Shown: positions 29,550 to 39,431, numbered from the stretch's first letter. The stretch: DNA of 64,000 nucleotides from Vogesella mureinivorans (GCF_007644035.1 NZ_VMTV02000346.1:81948-145947), one strand, 5' to 3'. Numbers and translations are program-made. Notes: generated from the sequence alone by a model not told the origin.

Positions 29550-30596
29550 TCAGGCGCGGCGGAACGCGATCAGGTGGTCCAGCTCCAGCCGGATGCCGAT
29601 GGCCTCGCCAATGGCGTGGTTGTGGTGGCTGGGCACCTGCGCCAGTACCTGCTGGCCGGAATCCAGCTGCAGCGTGTACAGGAACTCGGAGCCACGGAAC
29701 ACCTTGCCCAGCACCTTGGCGGTAACCAGGCTGGCATCGTCGTGCACCACGTCATCGGGGCGCAGCAGCACGTCTACCTGGTCGCCCTCGGCAAACTGGC
29801 GCGGCACGGCGCTGCAGTATTCGCCCAGCTCCAGCGTGACGCAGCGCGGGCCGGTGACCCGCCCCGGCACAAACGCGCCCTGGCCGATAAAGTCGGCCAC
29901 ATAACGGCTGGCCGGCTCGTGGTACAGCTCGTATGGCGGCGCCCACTGCTGCAGCTGACCCTGGTGCATCACGCCTACCTTGTCGGCCATGGCAAAGGCT
30001 TCGTGCTGGTCGTGCGTGACCAGAATGGCCGTGGTGCCTTGCGATTTCAGAATGTCGCGCACCTCGCGCGACAGCCTTTCGCGCAGGTCGACATCCAGGT
30101 TGGAAAACGGCTCGTCCAGCAGCAGCAGCTGCGGCTTGGGCGCTAGGGCACGCGCCAGCGCCACGCGCTGCTGCTGGCCGCCGGACAGCTCGTGCGGAAA
30201 CGCTTGGGCATACGCCTGCAAGCCCACCACCTCCAGCACCGCCATCACGCGGGCCTCGCGCTCGCTGCGCGAGAGCTTGCCCAGGCCAAAGCCCACGTTT
30301 TCCTGCACATTCAGGTGCGGGAACAAGGCGTAATCCTGAAACACCATGCCGATCTGGCGCAGGTGCGCCGGCACGCTGTCGGCCACGCTGGCCAGGCGGC
30401 GGCCCGCCAGGTGGATCTCGCCGCCGGCCAGCGGCTCAAAGCCGGCAATGCAGCGCAGCACCGTGGTCTTGCCGCAGCCGGAGCTGCCCAGCAGGCAGGC
30501 TATCTCGCCCTGCTGCAGGGCAAACGACATGTCATTGACAACGGTTTTGTCGCCGTAGCGTTGCGACACCGACTGTAGTTCAAGCAAGGCACTCAT
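29550..30596 (-). CDS. fbpC: Ferric iron ABC transporter ATPase (FbpC-like)
   Basis: ATPase of 348 residues: Walker A GSSGCGKTT at 37-45, the signature LSGGQQQR and LLLDEPFSNLD, followed by a TOBE-type regulatory domain. It energises iron(III) uptake by FbpA and FbpB. ATG at 30596 overlaps the permease stop (TGATG), so translation is coupled. A spermidine or phosphonate ATPase is excluded mainly by its neighbours. Confidence 0.9.
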   Translation of the reverse strand: MSALLELQSVSQRYGDKTVVNDMSFALQQGEIACLLGSSGCGKTTVLRCIAGFEPLAGGEIHLAGRRLASVADSVPAHLRQIGMVFQDYALFPHLNVQENVGFGLGKLSRSEREARVMAVLEVVGLQAYAQAFPHELSGGQQQRVALARALAPKPQLLLLDEPFSNLDVDLRERLSREVRDILKSQGTTAILVTHDQHEAFAMADKVGVMHQGQLQQWAPPYELYHEPASRYVADFIGQGAFVPGRVTGPRCVTLELGEYCSAVPRQFAEGDQVDVLLRPDDVVHDDASLVTAKVLGKVFRGSEFLYTLQLDSGQQVLAQVPSHHNHAIGEAIGIRLELDHLIAFRRA

Positions 30597-32206
30597 CAGG
30601 CAACATCCCGTTGGCGCGACAGCAATATGGTGGGAATCAGCCCCACCAGCACGATGGCAATGGCCGGCAGCGCTGCCTGGTCCCACATGCCTTCGGCTGT
30701 CATGTTGTAAACGCGTACCGACAGCGTGTCCCAGCCGAAGGGCCGGGTCATCAGGGTGATGGGCATTTCTTTCATCACATCGACAAACACCATCAGCACG
30801 CCGGTAAACAGGCCGCCGGACAGCAGCGGCAGATACACGCGGCGCAGCAGCGCCCAGCCCGAGCAGCCCAGGTTACGCGCGGCTTCATCGTGGCTGCGGG
30901 TAATGCGGTTCATCGCCGTGTCTACCGACGAGTACGCCACGGCCAGAAAACGCGCCACAAAGGCCAGCAACATGGCCAGCAAGGTGCCTTTGAACACCGC
31001 CGTTACGTCGCCGCCCCAGCCCATCAGGGCAATGATCTGGTTATCCAGCCACGCCACCGGCACAAACACGCCCACCGCCAGCACCGTACCGGGGATGGCA
31101 TAGCCCATGGTGGCCACCCGCGCCAGGTTGCGCATGGCCTGGCTACCCTGGCGGCGCACCAGGTAGGCCAGCACCAGGGCAATAGCGGTCACCAGCATGG
31201 CGGCAATCAGCGACAGGCTGACCGAACGCCAAGCGTAGCCCAGAAAATCGCTGCTGAACTGGTTGGCAAAATCCAGCGACGCCCAGTACGCCAGCTGCAG
31301 CATGGGAATGACGAACGCCACCAGCACCACGCTGCCTGCGGCCAACGTCGCCGCCCAGCCACGCCAGCCGGCCAGCAGCAAACGCGGCTGCGGTGCGGCA
31401 CGGCCGGCCTGGGCATAGGCACGGCGGCCACGGCTGCGCTGCTCTAGCACCAGTACGATGAACACCAGAATGACCAGCAGCGACGCAATCTGCTTGGCGG
31501 TATCCAGCGAAAACAGCGCAAACCAGGCCTTGTAGATAGCGCTGGTAAAGGTGTCGTAGTTAAACACCGCTACGGTGCCAAAGTCGGCCAGGCTTTCCAT
31601 GATCACCAGAATCAGCCCGCCGGCAATCCACGGCCGCGCCATAGGCAGGGCGATGCGCCAGAAACCCTGGCTGCGCGACAACCCCAGGCTCTGCCCTACT
31701 TCGAGTGCACGCCGGCCCATGGTGGCAAAAGCATTGCGGCTGAGCAGGTAAACATAGGGGTAAAACGCCAGCGTCATCACCAGCACCAGCCCCCAGGCGC
31801 TACGGATTTGCGGAAACCAGCGCATATCCTCGAAATGCGGCCGCAGCCAGGTTTGCACCGGCCCGGTAAATTCCAGCAGGCCTACCTGGGCAAAGGCCAG
31901 CACATAAGCCGGCATGGCCAGCGGCAGCATCAGCGCCCAGTTGAAGATACGGCGGCCAGGAAAGTCGTATACCGCCACCAGCCAGGCCAGGCTGACACCC
32001 AGCAGCAGCACCCCGGCCCCCACGCCCAGCAGCATGATGGCGGTGTTCTTGAACAGCTCGGGCAGGGTGAACTCGATCAGGTGTGACCAGATGGCAGGGT
32101 CGGGGGTGAGTGCCGACAGCATCACCACGCCCAGCGGCACAATGGTGCACAGGGCAATCAGGCAGGCCAGCAGCCAGGGAATCACAAGCGTGTGCAGGCG
32201 GCTCAT
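30596..32206 (-). CDS. fbpB: Ferric iron ABC transporter permease (FbpB-like)
   Basis: Protein of 536 residues, a tandem duplication of a permease unit with about twelve hydrophobic segments, which fits FbpB/SfuB/HitB. Two EAA-type loops are visible (GRRALEVGQSLGLSRSQGFWRIALPMARP, and HDEAARNLGCSGWALLRRVYLPLL). I used ATG at 32206 (MSRLHTLVIPW). It lies 84-111 bp downstream of the fbpA terminator, so expression may be reduced relative to fbpA. Confidence 0.9.
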   Translation of the reverse strand: MSRLHTLVIPWLLACLIALCTIVPLGVVMLSALTPDPAIWSHLIEFTLPELFKNTAIMLLGVGAGVLLLGVSLAWLVAVYDFPGRRIFNWALMLPLAMPAYVLAFAQVGLLEFTGPVQTWLRPHFEDMRWFPQIRSAWGLVLVMTLAFYPYVYLLSRNAFATMGRRALEVGQSLGLSRSQGFWRIALPMARPWIAGGLILVIMESLADFGTVAVFNYDTFTSAIYKAWFALFSLDTAKQIASLLVILVFIVLVLEQRSRGRRAYAQAGRAAPQPRLLLAGWRGWAATLAAGSVVLVAFVIPMLQLAYWASLDFANQFSSDFLGYAWRSVSLSLIAAMLVTAIALVLAYLVRRQGSQAMRNLARVATMGYAIPGTVLAVGVFVPVAWLDNQIIALMGWGGDVTAVFKGTLLAMLLAFVARFLAVAYSSVDTAMNRITRSHDEAARNLGCSGWALLRRVYLPLLSGGLFTGVLMVFVDVMKEMPITLMTRPFGWDTLSVRVYNMTAEGMWDQAALPAIAIVLVGLIPTILLSRQRDVA

Positions 32207-32288
32207 GGCAATAAAGGGGCAAGAAAAAGGGGCATTATCGTTGCAGCCATGCAATTTAGGAAAGACAGCGCAGAGGAAAAAAGCGGCA

Positions 32289-32317
32289 GCAACAAAACAG
32301 GGGCGCCGCAGCGCCCC
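32289..32317 (-). terminator. Terminator/attenuator between fbpA and fbpB
   Basis: GGGGCGC / GCGCCCC with a 4-nt loop, followed on the minus strand by TGTTTTGTTG. It lies just after fbpA and before fbpB, a position that would give more FbpA than transporter. Confidence 0.75.
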
Positions 32318-32349
32318 CGCTTATCAACCACCAGCGGTGGCTTGCCGGC

Positions 32350-33342
32350 TTACTTGTAGCCCATGCGGTCCATCAGTTTTACTGCTTCTGCCTGCTTGGC
32401 ACCCGCTTCGGATACGTTGATCAGGTCAGACTTGAAGCTACCCCACGACGCTACAGCCGCATTGGCTTTCACTTTCGGGTTGGCCGCATATTCCATATCG
32501 ATGTCGGCGTACAGCTTCTGCGCTTTTTCCGACGACAGCCATTCCAGCAGCTTCACTGCGCCTTTCGGGTTTTTGGCGTGCTTGGTGACACCAGCGCCGG
32601 ATACGTTTACGTGGACGCCGTTCTGTTTCTGGTTAGCCCAGAAGATGCCTACTTGCAGGTTCGGGCTCTTTTTCAGCAAACGGCCGTAGTAGTAGGTATT
32701 GGCAATGCCCACATCGCATTGGCCAGCGTCGATGGCTTCCAGCATTTTGGTATCGTCCGGGAACACGGGCGCCGCCAGGTTATCCACCCAGCCTTTTACC
32801 ACTTTCTCGGTAGCGGCCACGCCCTTGTCGGCGATCATGGTGCCCACCAGCGACTGGTTATAGACCTTCTTGGAAGTACGCAGGCACAGGCGGCCTTTCC
32901 ATTTGGCGTCGGCCAGGTCTTCGTAGCTGGACAGCTGCTCCGGCTTCACGGTTTTCTTGTTGAAGAAAATGGTGCGGGCACGTACAGACAGGCCAAACCA
33001 GTTACCTGCCGGGTCACGCAGGTTGGCCGGAATGTTGGCCGCCAGTGCGGTGGATTTTACCGGCTGGAACAGGCCCATATTGCTGGCTTGCCACAGGTTG
33101 CCTGCGTCTACAGTCATGAAGATATCGGCAGGGGTATTGGTGCCTTCGGCTTTCAGGCGCTCCATCAGCGGGCCTTCGCCACCGCTGACTACATTGACCT
33201 TCACGCCGGTTTCTTTTTCGTAAGCTTCCAGAATCGGCTTGATCAACTGCTCGGCACGCGCGGTGTACAGCGTCACTTCTTCTGCCATCGCCACGCCACT
33301 GAACGCTGCCAGTACCGCAGCCAACATTACTTGTTTCTTCAT
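32350..33342 (-). CDS. fbpA: Periplasmic ferric iron-binding protein (FbpA-like)
   Basis: Protein of 330 residues with signal peptide [20 protein letters not shown] (cleaved after residue 20). The iron-binding tyrosines are in NTYYYGRL at 217-219, the hallmark of FbpA/HitA/SfuA. ATG at 33342 has AAGGAG seven bases upstream; an earlier ATG at 33360 is less likely. It captures Fe3+ in the periplasm and hands it to FbpB. Confidence 0.93.
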   Translation of the reverse strand: MKKQVMLAAVLAAFSGVAMAEEVTLYTARAEQLIKPILEAYEKETGVKVNVVSGGEGPLMERLKAEGTNTPADIFMTVDAGNLWQASNMGLFQPVKSTALAANIPANLRDPAGNWFGLSVRARTIFFNKKTVKPEQLSSYEDLADAKWKGRLCLRTSKKVYNQSLVGTMIADKGVAATEKVVKGWVDNLAAPVFPDDTKMLEAIDAGQCDVGIANTYYYGRLLKKSPNLQVGIFWANQKQNGVHVNVSGAGVTKHAKNPKGAVKLLEWLSSEKAQKLYADIDMEYAANPKVKANAAVASWGSFKSDLINVSEAGAKQAEAVKLMDRMGYK

Positions 33343-33397
33343 GACCCACTCCTTGTGCATTGCCCGGCCAGGGCAAGGTGTATCAACATGGGGGCCG

Positions 33398-33427
33398 AGT
33401 ATAAACAGTGAAGAGAACCGTTATCAA
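33398..33427 (-). promoter_or_regulatory. fbpA: Sigma-70 promoter of fbpA
   Basis: TTGATA and TATACT are separated by 18 bp on the minus strand, about 55 bp upstream of the fbpA start. I did not find a convincing Fur box over it, although iron control is expected. Confidence 0.6.
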
Positions 33428-33447
33428 CACCATTTCGCATTTCAGTA

Positions 33448-34728
33448 TTATTTAGGTAAAACAGGGAACCTTACCCAGTCGCCTGCGTCCACTTTCAGTT
33501 TTCCGTTACGCAAACGGGCCACGGCAAAACGTGGCTGCACCTGTTCGATTTCCACATCGCCCAGCTGCAGCTCGGGCACCCCCAGCACCTCGCCGTCGGT
33601 ACGGCGGATCTCGGTAGCCGGGCGCGGCTTGTACACCACCAGGCGGTCGCGCACGGCCAGGCCATCCAGCGCCCCGGCAGACAGGTAAACCTGGTCCCCC
33701 TCTACCCTGGCAACACGGGTAGCAAAGGGCAGGCACTGCACGGCACTGGATACCTTGGCCGCGACCTCTTCCAGCACCTGACCCATGGCCTGCCCGTACT
33801 CCGACTCCACCATGGCGTCCACGTTAAAAACACGGCTGGATTGCGGGTGCACATCGCCACGGGCCACGCGGCGCAGGTTATCGCGCAGCAAGATACCGCC
33901 GCTCAGGGTGTCGTACAGCCAGTATTCAACTTCAAAACGGCGCTCCACCGGCACGTTGCGCACTGACAACCCCAGCAGGCCGGCCAGCGGCCCGGTGTAA
34001 TACGTGCCCTGCCCGCTTGGTGTACCACTGCCAAACACATCCACACGTGGCTCGCGGCGGGTGACAGCGGTATCGATAATGCGCCCGGCCAGCACAAACT
34101 GTGCGCCCTCGCGGCGGCCTATCTCGCGCACGGTATCAGCCGCGGCGCTCGCTTCCAGCATGCGCCCGCCAGGAAAAACCGACATGGTGCCAGCGTACAG
34201 CGCCTGGGTTTCGCGGCGCAGGTTGAACAGGCGCACCAGCTCCCCCGGAAACCAGGTGGCAATACTGCCCAGGTCGCCGGCATCGGCCGGCCGCTCCAGC
34301 TGGAAATAGCTGGTAACGATACGGCGGGCCAGAAAGCGCCCGGGCGGCATGGCAGCGCGCTGGCAGCTATCGGCTTTTTGTTCGCCGTCGGCCGCATCGG
34401 TATCGTGCTCTACCCGCACCACCAGCAGGCCATCGCGCAGGGTTTCGGACAGCACGCGTGTTTTACCGGGCAAGCTCAACGGCCCCAGCATCATGCTTTC
34501 TGCCGTTTGCAGCCCGTCCACCACCTGGCTGGACGCCAGCATGCCGCCACGGTGGGTAATGGCAATCTGGCGCAAAGCGTCGCCAATGGCCGCCTCGCGC
34601 GCGGCCACACGGCCGGCCTCTAGCGACGCCACGCCCTCGGCCTGATACACCTCGGCCCGCGCGCCAGGCAGCGCGAAAACAAACGCCGCCCAGCAGGCGG
34701 AGCGTAGCAGTATGGATAGTCGCATCAT
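33448..34728 (-). CDS. flgT: Flagellar assembly protein FlgT-like
   Basis: Exported protein of 426 residues, with signal peptide cleaved after ARA near residue 25. The N-terminal part (YQAEGVASLEAGRVAAREAAIGDALRQIA) and the C-terminal SH3-like part (VEGDQVYLSAGALDGLAVRDRLVVYK) match the layout of FlgT, which forms the H-ring around the LP-ring in Vibrio polar flagella. It follows flgP by 3 bp, so both are read from the sigma-28 promoter candidate upstream of flgP. Confidence 0.75.
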   Translation of the reverse strand: MMRLSILLRSACWAAFVFALPGARAEVYQAEGVASLEAGRVAAREAAIGDALRQIAITHRGGMLASSQVVDGLQTAESMMLGPLSLPGKTRVLSETLRDGLLVVRVEHDTDAADGEQKADSCQRAAMPPGRFLARRIVTSYFQLERPADAGDLGSIATWFPGELVRLFNLRRETQALYAGTMSVFPGGRMLEASAAADTVREIGRREGAQFVLAGRIIDTAVTRREPRVDVFGSGTPSGQGTYYTGPLAGLLGLSVRNVPVERRFEVEYWLYDTLSGGILLRDNLRRVARGDVHPQSSRVFNVDAMVESEYGQAMGQVLEEVAAKVSSAVQCLPFATRVARVEGDQVYLSAGALDGLAVRDRLVVYKPRPATEIRRTDGEVLGVPELQLGDVEIEQVQPRFAVARLRNGKLKVDAGDWVRFPVLPK

Positions 34729-34731
34729 GTC

Positions 34732-35427
34732 CTAGTGCGAAACGTAGAAGTCCCCGCCGTATACACAACCACTGTCAGTGCAGCCCATCTTGCTGCCATC
34801 CGCCGCAGGCAATACCCGCGCCGCAGCGGCAACATTGCCCGCACCGACCAAGGCTGTACGATACGCCTTGAAGAAGCCTTCATCCAGTACCACTTCGGCA
34901 ATGGTTTCGCTGCTGCCGTCTGCCTTGAACTCGGTAGACAGCAAGCGCACGCCGCGCAGATAGGCATCCACGTATACGCGGAAGGTATCGTTGACGGTTA
35001 CCAGGTTACCCACCGAGCTGCTACCGGACAGCTTGAAGCCCTGCACCTGTTCGGCCACGGCACGGTAAGCATCCAGCTGCGAGGCGCGCATGGCCAGCAG
35101 GCGGCGCTGTACCGGCGACAGCTCTTTGCTGGTAGGCGGCGCACCGTAGCCCACAACACGAACACGCAGGGCATTGAACGATTCCTGCTTGTGCTCGGCT
35201 GGCGGGTCGGCCAGCGGGCCGACGTAGGCACCGCCCATCATCACACCACCAGGCGACATCACCGGCTGGCGCGAAATACCGGGCTGCTCTTGGCTACCGG
35301 CCACGGCCGGGGCTACCGCCACCACAGACCAGCCCTCACCCGCAGTGTTGGCCGCAGGCGTGGAGGCGCAGGCCGACAGCACGGTCATGGCCAGCAAGCC
35401 GGGAATCATTCGGGTGATATTCTTCAT
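34732..35427 (-). CDS. flgP: FlgP-like LPP20 lipoprotein
   Basis: Lipoprotein of 231 residues; the lipobox LSAC places Cys20 at the mature N-terminus. The core (RRLLAMRASQLDAYRAVAEQVQGFKLSGSSSVGN and VNDTFRVYVDAYLRGVRLLS) is the LPP20 domain found in FlgP, an outer-membrane ring protein of polar flagella. ATG at 35427 has GGAG upstream. FlgO, the usual third partner, is not in the window. Confidence 0.8.
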   Translation of the reverse strand: MKNITRMIPGLLAMTVLSACASTPAANTAGEGWSVVAVAPAVAGSQEQPGISRQPVMSPGGVMMGGAYVGPLADPPAEHKQESFNALRVRVVGYGAPPTSKELSPVQRRLLAMRASQLDAYRAVAEQVQGFKLSGSSSVGNLVTVNDTFRVYVDAYLRGVRLLSTEFKADGSSETIAEVVLDEGFFKAYRTALVGAGNVAAAARVLPAADGSKMGCTDSGCVYGGDFYVSH

Positions 35428-35473
35428 TATTTCGCTCCGCCGAGTATGCATATCATTTTATAGCCACATCGGC

Positions 35474-35500
35474 TTATCGGACATCAAATAAAAATCTTGA
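35474..35500 (-). promoter_or_regulatory. Sigma-28 (FliA) promoter for flgP-flgT
   Basis: TCAAGATT-N11-TCCGATAA on the minus strand matches TAAAGTTT-N11-GCCGATAA at 6 of 8 and 7 of 8 positions with exact spacing. It lies 47 bp upstream of the flgP start. Confidence 0.7.
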
Positions 35501-35610
35501 GCCAGCTTACACTTTTAATTTAGAAAGCTGCCCTGACCTTGCGCAATCTACCGCATGCTGGCCGGCGTGATAAACTGCCAACCGCCCGCATTTTAGGACT
35601 TTAGTTCACC

Positions 35611-36174
35611 ATGAAAAAACTGCTGTGCTCCCTGCTGATGCTACTGCCGCTGTCGGCACTGGCTGCCCCTACCGTGGAACTGGCTACCAACAAAGGCCTG
35701 ATTACCATCGAGCTGGACGCCGCGCGTGCGCCCAAATCGGTAGACAACTTTGTCGCCTACGTCAAAGCCGGCCACTATAACGGTACCGTCTTCCACCGCA
35801 TTATCGACGGCTTCATGATCCAGGGTGGCGGCTTTGCCATCAAGGACGGCGAACTGGCCCAGAAGCCCACGCGCAGCCCTATCGCCAACGAGGCTGACAA
35901 CGGCCTGAAAAACGTGATCGGCAGCATTGCCATGGCGCGTACCAATGACCCGAATTCTGCCACTTCGCAGTTTTTCATCAACCTGGTGAACAACGAGTTC
36001 CTGGATTACCGCAGCAAAACCCCGCAAGGCTGGGGTTATGCCGTATTTGGCAAGGTAACGGCGGGCATGGATGTGGTAAACCGCATTTCCAAAGCCCGCA
36101 CCGCGATGATAGGCGGCATGCAGGATGTGCCTATCGAGCCGGTCGTTATCACCAAAGCCACCTATAAACCCTGA
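35611..36174 (+). CDS. ppiA: Periplasmic peptidyl-prolyl isomerase A (cyclophilin)
   Basis: Cyclophilin of 187 residues with signal peptide [18 protein letters not shown]. Active-site blocks [15 protein letters not shown] and [19 protein letters not shown] are intact, so it should catalyse cis-trans isomerisation of Xaa-Pro bonds during periplasmic folding. It is followed 17 bp later by a cytoplasmic paralogue. Confidence 0.93.
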   Translation: MKKLLCSLLMLLPLSALAAPTVELATNKGLITIELDAARAPKSVDNFVAYVKAGHYNGTVFHRIIDGFMIQGGGFAIKDGELAQKPTRSPIANEADNGLKNVIGSIAMARTNDPNSATSQFFINLVNNEFLDYRSKTPQGWGYAVFGKVTAGMDVVNRISKARTAMIGGMQDVPIEPVVITKATYKP

Positions 36175-36191
36175 TAGCAAGGATAAACAAC

Positions 36192-36689
36192 ATGATCAAG
36201 CTGACCACCAACCACGGTGACATCGTACTGGAACTGTTTGCCGACAAAGCCCCCAAAACCGCGGCCAACTTCGAACAATACGTAATCGACGGCCACTACG
36301 ACGGCACCATTTTTCACCGTGTCATCAATGGCTTCATGATCCAGGGCGGTGGCTTTACTGCCGACATGCAGCAAAAAGACACCCGCGACACCATCGAAAA
36401 CGAAGCCAACAACGGTCTGTCCAACAAGACCTACACCATTGCCATGGCCCGCACGCCGGACCCGCACTCGGCCAGCGCCCAGTTCTTCATCAACGTATCC
36501 GATAACGACTTCCTGGATTTCCGTAGCGAAACCATGCAAGGCTGGGGTTACTGCGTATTTGGCCAGGTCGTACAGGGCCAGGACGTGGTAGACCGCATCA
36601 AGACCGTGGCCACCGGCCGCAAAGGTGGCCATCAGGACGTACCGTCCGACGCAGTCATCATCGAAAAAGCAGAAATCATCCAGGGCTAA
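36192..36689 (+). CDS. ppiB: Cytoplasmic peptidyl-prolyl isomerase B (cyclophilin)
   Basis: Cyclophilin of 165 residues without a signal peptide, with [15 protein letters not shown] and [19 protein letters not shown]. It is closely similar to the upstream ppiA and probably arose by tandem duplication with loss or gain of the export signal. Cotranscribed with ppiA; ends at a terminator. Confidence 0.94.
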   Translation: MIKLTTNHGDIVLELFADKAPKTAANFEQYVIDGHYDGTIFHRVINGFMIQGGGFTADMQQKDTRDTIENEANNGLSNKTYTIAMARTPDPHSASAQFFINVSDNDFLDFRSETMQGWGYCVFGQVVQGQDVVDRIKTVATGRKGGHQDVPSDAVIIEKAEIIQG

Positions 36690-36701
36690 GCCGCCCTGCA
36701 C

Positions 36702-36724
36702 AGGCCGCCTCGTGCGGCCTTTTT
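36702..36724 (+). terminator. Terminator of ppiA-ppiB
   Basis: AGGCCGC / GCGGCCT with a 5-nt loop followed by TTTT. Confidence 0.85.
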
Positions 36725-36736
36725 CATTATTGACAC

Positions 36737-37462
36737 ATGGCCATACACTTCATATCCGACCTGCACCTGCACCCGGGCGAGCCCTGGCTGGGGCAGCTGT
36801 TTACCCGCACGCTCGCCAGCTGGCGCGGGCAGATCGACGCCCTGTACATTCTGGGCGACCTGTTCGAGTACTGGGTAGGCGACGACGACACCGACCCCTT
36901 TGTACACAACATGCTGGCCGCCATGCAGGCATTCAGCGCCAGCACGCCGCTGTACGTGATGCGCGGCAACCGAGATTTCCTGCTAGGCCCCGGCTTTGCC
37001 GCTGCCAGCGGCGCCACCCTGCTGGACGAACCCCACCTGCTGCAAGCCTGCGGCCAACCCTATGTGCTGGTACACGGCGACGGCCAGTGCACCGACGACG
37101 CGGCCTACCAGCAGTTTCGTGCCATGGTACGCCAGCCAGCCTGGCAGGCAGCCTTCCTGCAAAAACCGCTGGCCGAACGCCACGCCATCGCGCAGCAGAT
37201 ACGTGGCATGAGCCAGGCCAAGAAACAGGACGAAGGCCTGAACGAGATGGGCGATGTCACCCCGGCCGCCATTGATGCGCTACTGGCCGCCTACCCCGGC
37301 GCCACGCTAATCCACGGCCACACCCACCGCCCGGCCTGCCATACACAGCAGCTAGACGGCGAAACCCGCCAGCGCTGGGTGATTGCCGACTGGTACGCCG
37401 GCCGTGGCGGCTACCTGCGCCTGGACGAACACGGCCTGAGCGCCCACGCACTCACACTGTAA
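36737..37462 (+). CDS. lpxH: UDP-2,3-diacylglucosamine diphosphatase
   Basis: Metallophosphatase of 241 residues with DLHLHPGEP near residue 8, GDLFEYWVGDDD near 35, GNRDF near 76, HGDGQC near 113 and HGHTHRP near 194. LpxH makes lipid X from UDP-2,3-diacylglucosamine in lipid A synthesis, at the inner membrane. It starts 13 bp after the ppiB terminator and ends at a motif-based hairpin. Confidence 0.95.
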   Translation: MAIHFISDLHLHPGEPWLGQLFTRTLASWRGQIDALYILGDLFEYWVGDDDTDPFVHNMLAAMQAFSASTPLYVMRGNRDFLLGPGFAAASGATLLDEPHLLQACGQPYVLVHGDGQCTDDAAYQQFRAMVRQPAWQAAFLQKPLAERHAIAQQIRGMSQAKKQDEGLNEMGDVTPAAIDALLAAYPGATLIHGHTHRPACHTQQLDGETRQRWVIADWYAGRGGYLRLDEHGLSAHALTL

Positions 37463-37467
37463 GCCAT

Positions 37468-37492
37468 GGTTGGCCGCACGCAGCGGCCAACC
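37468..37492 (+). terminator. Hairpin of two facing motifs after lpxH
   Basis: GGTTGGCCGC / GCGGCCAACC with a 5-bp loop, starting 6 bp after the lpxH stop. The first arm is a full 10-mer motif copy (37469-37478). There is no long T-run. Confidence 0.65.
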
Positions 37493-37582
37493 TTCACCCC
37501 GCCCCCAAGGCTGGCCAGCACGGCCGTCACCCACCCTGCTTCGGCGCTGCAAACCCCGCCACACACACCCGAAAAATCGCTA

Positions 37583-37624
37583 CAAGGGTTACCCCGCAAG
37601 GGTTTTCCCGCAAGGGGCAGCCCC
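37583..37624. repeat. Three tandem 14-bp units upstream of lctP
   Basis: CAAGGGTTACCCCG, CAAGGGTTTTCCCG and CAAGGGGCAGCCCC follow each other without gaps. Each is itself a small dyad (GGGT-T-ACCC, GGG-TTTT-CCC, GGGGC-A-GCCCC). They end 94 bp before the lactate permease start, so they may be an operator array. Confidence 0.7.
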
Positions 37625-37717
37625 AACTGACAAGCCAGAAAGCTGTTTTTAGAATCCGGGCACATAAGGACCATCACGTACTGATGGCACAACAACACAA
37701 CCCCGGAGTATCTGAAC

Positions 37718-39412
37718 ATGAGTTTGGGAATGCAGGCTTTACTGGCATTTATGCCTATCTTGCTCTCGGCCATCCTGCTGGTAGGGCTGAACTGGCCGGC
37801 CAAGCGGGCCATGCCTGTCGTCTTTATCGCCACCGCCCTGATTGCCGTGCTGGGCTGGGAAATGAGCCTCAACCGCGTCGTGGCCTCCACCCTGCAAGGC
37901 GGGCTGATTACCCTGTCGGTGCTGTGGATCATCTTTGGCGCCATCCTGCTGCTGAACACGCTAAAGCACTCTGGCGGCATCCTGGCTATCCGTGAAGGCT
38001 TTGCCAACATCACCCCGGACCGTCGCATCCAGGCGCTGATCATTGCCTGGCTGTTTGGCTGCTTTATCGAAGGCGCCTCCGGCTTTGGCACGCCAGCCGC
38101 CATTGCCGCCCCGCTGCTGGTGGCCATGGGCTTCCCGGCGCTGGCTGCTGTGCTGCTGGGCATGATGGTGCAATCCACACCGGTATCGTTCGGCGCGGTG
38201 GGCACGCCCATTCTGGTTGGCTTGAACACCGGCCTGGACACCGCCAGCATCGGCGCACAGCTGCAAGCCAATGGCAGCAGCTGGCAGGCTTACCTGGCGC
38301 AAATCACCAGCCAGGTTGCGATCACCCACGCCATCATCGGCACGCTGATGCCGCTGTTCATGGTAATGATGCTTACCCGCTTTTTCGGCCGCAACCGCTC
38401 GTGGAAAGAAGGCCTGGCGGTAGCGCCGTTTGCCATTCTGGCAGGCCTGGCCTTTACCGTGCCTTACGCCCTTACCGGCATGCTGCTGGGCCCGGAGTTC
38501 CCGTCCATTATCGGTAGCCTGGTAGGCCTGGTGATTGTGGTGAGCGCGGCCAAAGCCGGCTTCCTGATGCCCAAGCAGACTTGGGATTTTGCACCGGCCA
38601 AGGAATGGCCGGAAGAGTGGCTGGGCTCGGTGGAAATCAAGCTGGAAAGCATCGGCAACAAGACCCCGCTGTCGGTTAGCCGCGCCTGGGTACCCTACCT
38701 GCTGGTAGCCGCCCTGCTGATCCTCAGCCGCACCAACGATACCGTTAAAAATGCGCTCAAGGCAGTGGCCTACAAGAGTGGCGACCTGCTGGGTGAAAAA
38801 GGCATTACTGCCGTCATCGACCCGCTGTACCTGCCGGGCGGCATTCTGGCGATCGTGGTGATTGCCACCTTCTTCCTGCACCGCATGAAGTGGTCGGAAA
38901 TGCGCGCGGCCATTGGTGAATCGGGCAAGGTACTGTTTGGCGCCGGCTTCGTGCTGATGTTCACCGTGCCGATGGTCCGCATCATGATCAACTCCGGCGT
39001 GAACCTGTCCGGCCTGAAGTCGATGCCGATTGCCATGGCGCAGTATGTCGCCGACACCTTTGGCGCCTCTTACGCTTTCTTTGCCCCTACCGTGGGTGCC
39101 ATGGGGGCCTTCATTGCCGGCTCCAATACTGTCAGCAACATGATGCTGGCGCAGTTCCAGTTTGGCGTAGCCGAGAACCTGGCCATTACCAGCTCCATGA
39201 TCGTTGCCGTGCAGGCCGTGGGTGCGGCGGCGGGCAATATGATCGCCATTCACAACGTGGTTGCCGCCTCGGCCACAGTCGGTTTGCTGGGTCGTGAAGG
39301 TGCCACCCTGCGCCGCACCATCCTGCCTACGCTGTACTACCTGGCCATGGCAGGCCTGATTACCTGCCTGGCGCTGTACGTGTTCGGCGTACGTGACGCA
39401 CTGTCGGCCTGA
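37718..39412 (+). CDS. lctP: L-lactate permease
   Basis: Membrane protein of 564 residues with twelve or more hydrophobic segments, in the LctP/LldP family. The blocks [24 protein letters not shown] and [20 protein letters not shown] are diagnostic. It imports L-lactate, D-lactate or glycolate with protons. No lactate dehydrogenase is adjacent; the D-lactate/glycolate dehydrogenase lies 33 kb away in this window. It contains no copy of the dispersed motif. Ends at a perfect terminator. Confidence 0.95.
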   Translation: MSLGMQALLAFMPILLSAILLVGLNWPAKRAMPVVFIATALIAVLGWEMSLNRVVASTLQGGLITLSVLWIIFGAILLLNTLKHSGGILAIREGFANITPDRRIQALIIAWLFGCFIEGASGFGTPAAIAAPLLVAMGFPALAAVLLGMMVQSTPVSFGAVGTPILVGLNTGLDTASIGAQLQANGSSWQAYLAQITSQVAITHAIIGTLMPLFMVMMLTRFFGRNRSWKEGLAVAPFAILAGLAFTVPYALTGMLLGPEFPSIIGSLVGLVIVVSAAKAGFLMPKQTWDFAPAKEWPEEWLGSVEIKLESIGNKTPLSVSRAWVPYLLVAALLILSRTNDTVKNALKAVAYKSGDLLGEKGITAVIDPLYLPGGILAIVVIATFFLHRMKWSEMRAAIGESGKVLFGAGFVLMFTVPMVRIMINSGVNLSGLKSMPIAMAQYVADTFGASYAFFAPTVGAMGAFIAGSNTVSNMMLAQFQFGVAENLAITSSMIVAVQAVGAAAGNMIAIHNVVAASATVGLLGREGATLRRTILPTLYYLAMAGLITCLALYVFGVRDALSA

Positions 39413-39431
39413 TCACACAGCGGTTTCTGCA

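Noticed and set aside
33340-33447. Fur box upstream of fbpA
   Set aside because: No stretch matches the 19-bp consensus well enough; only a partial TGATAAC is present.
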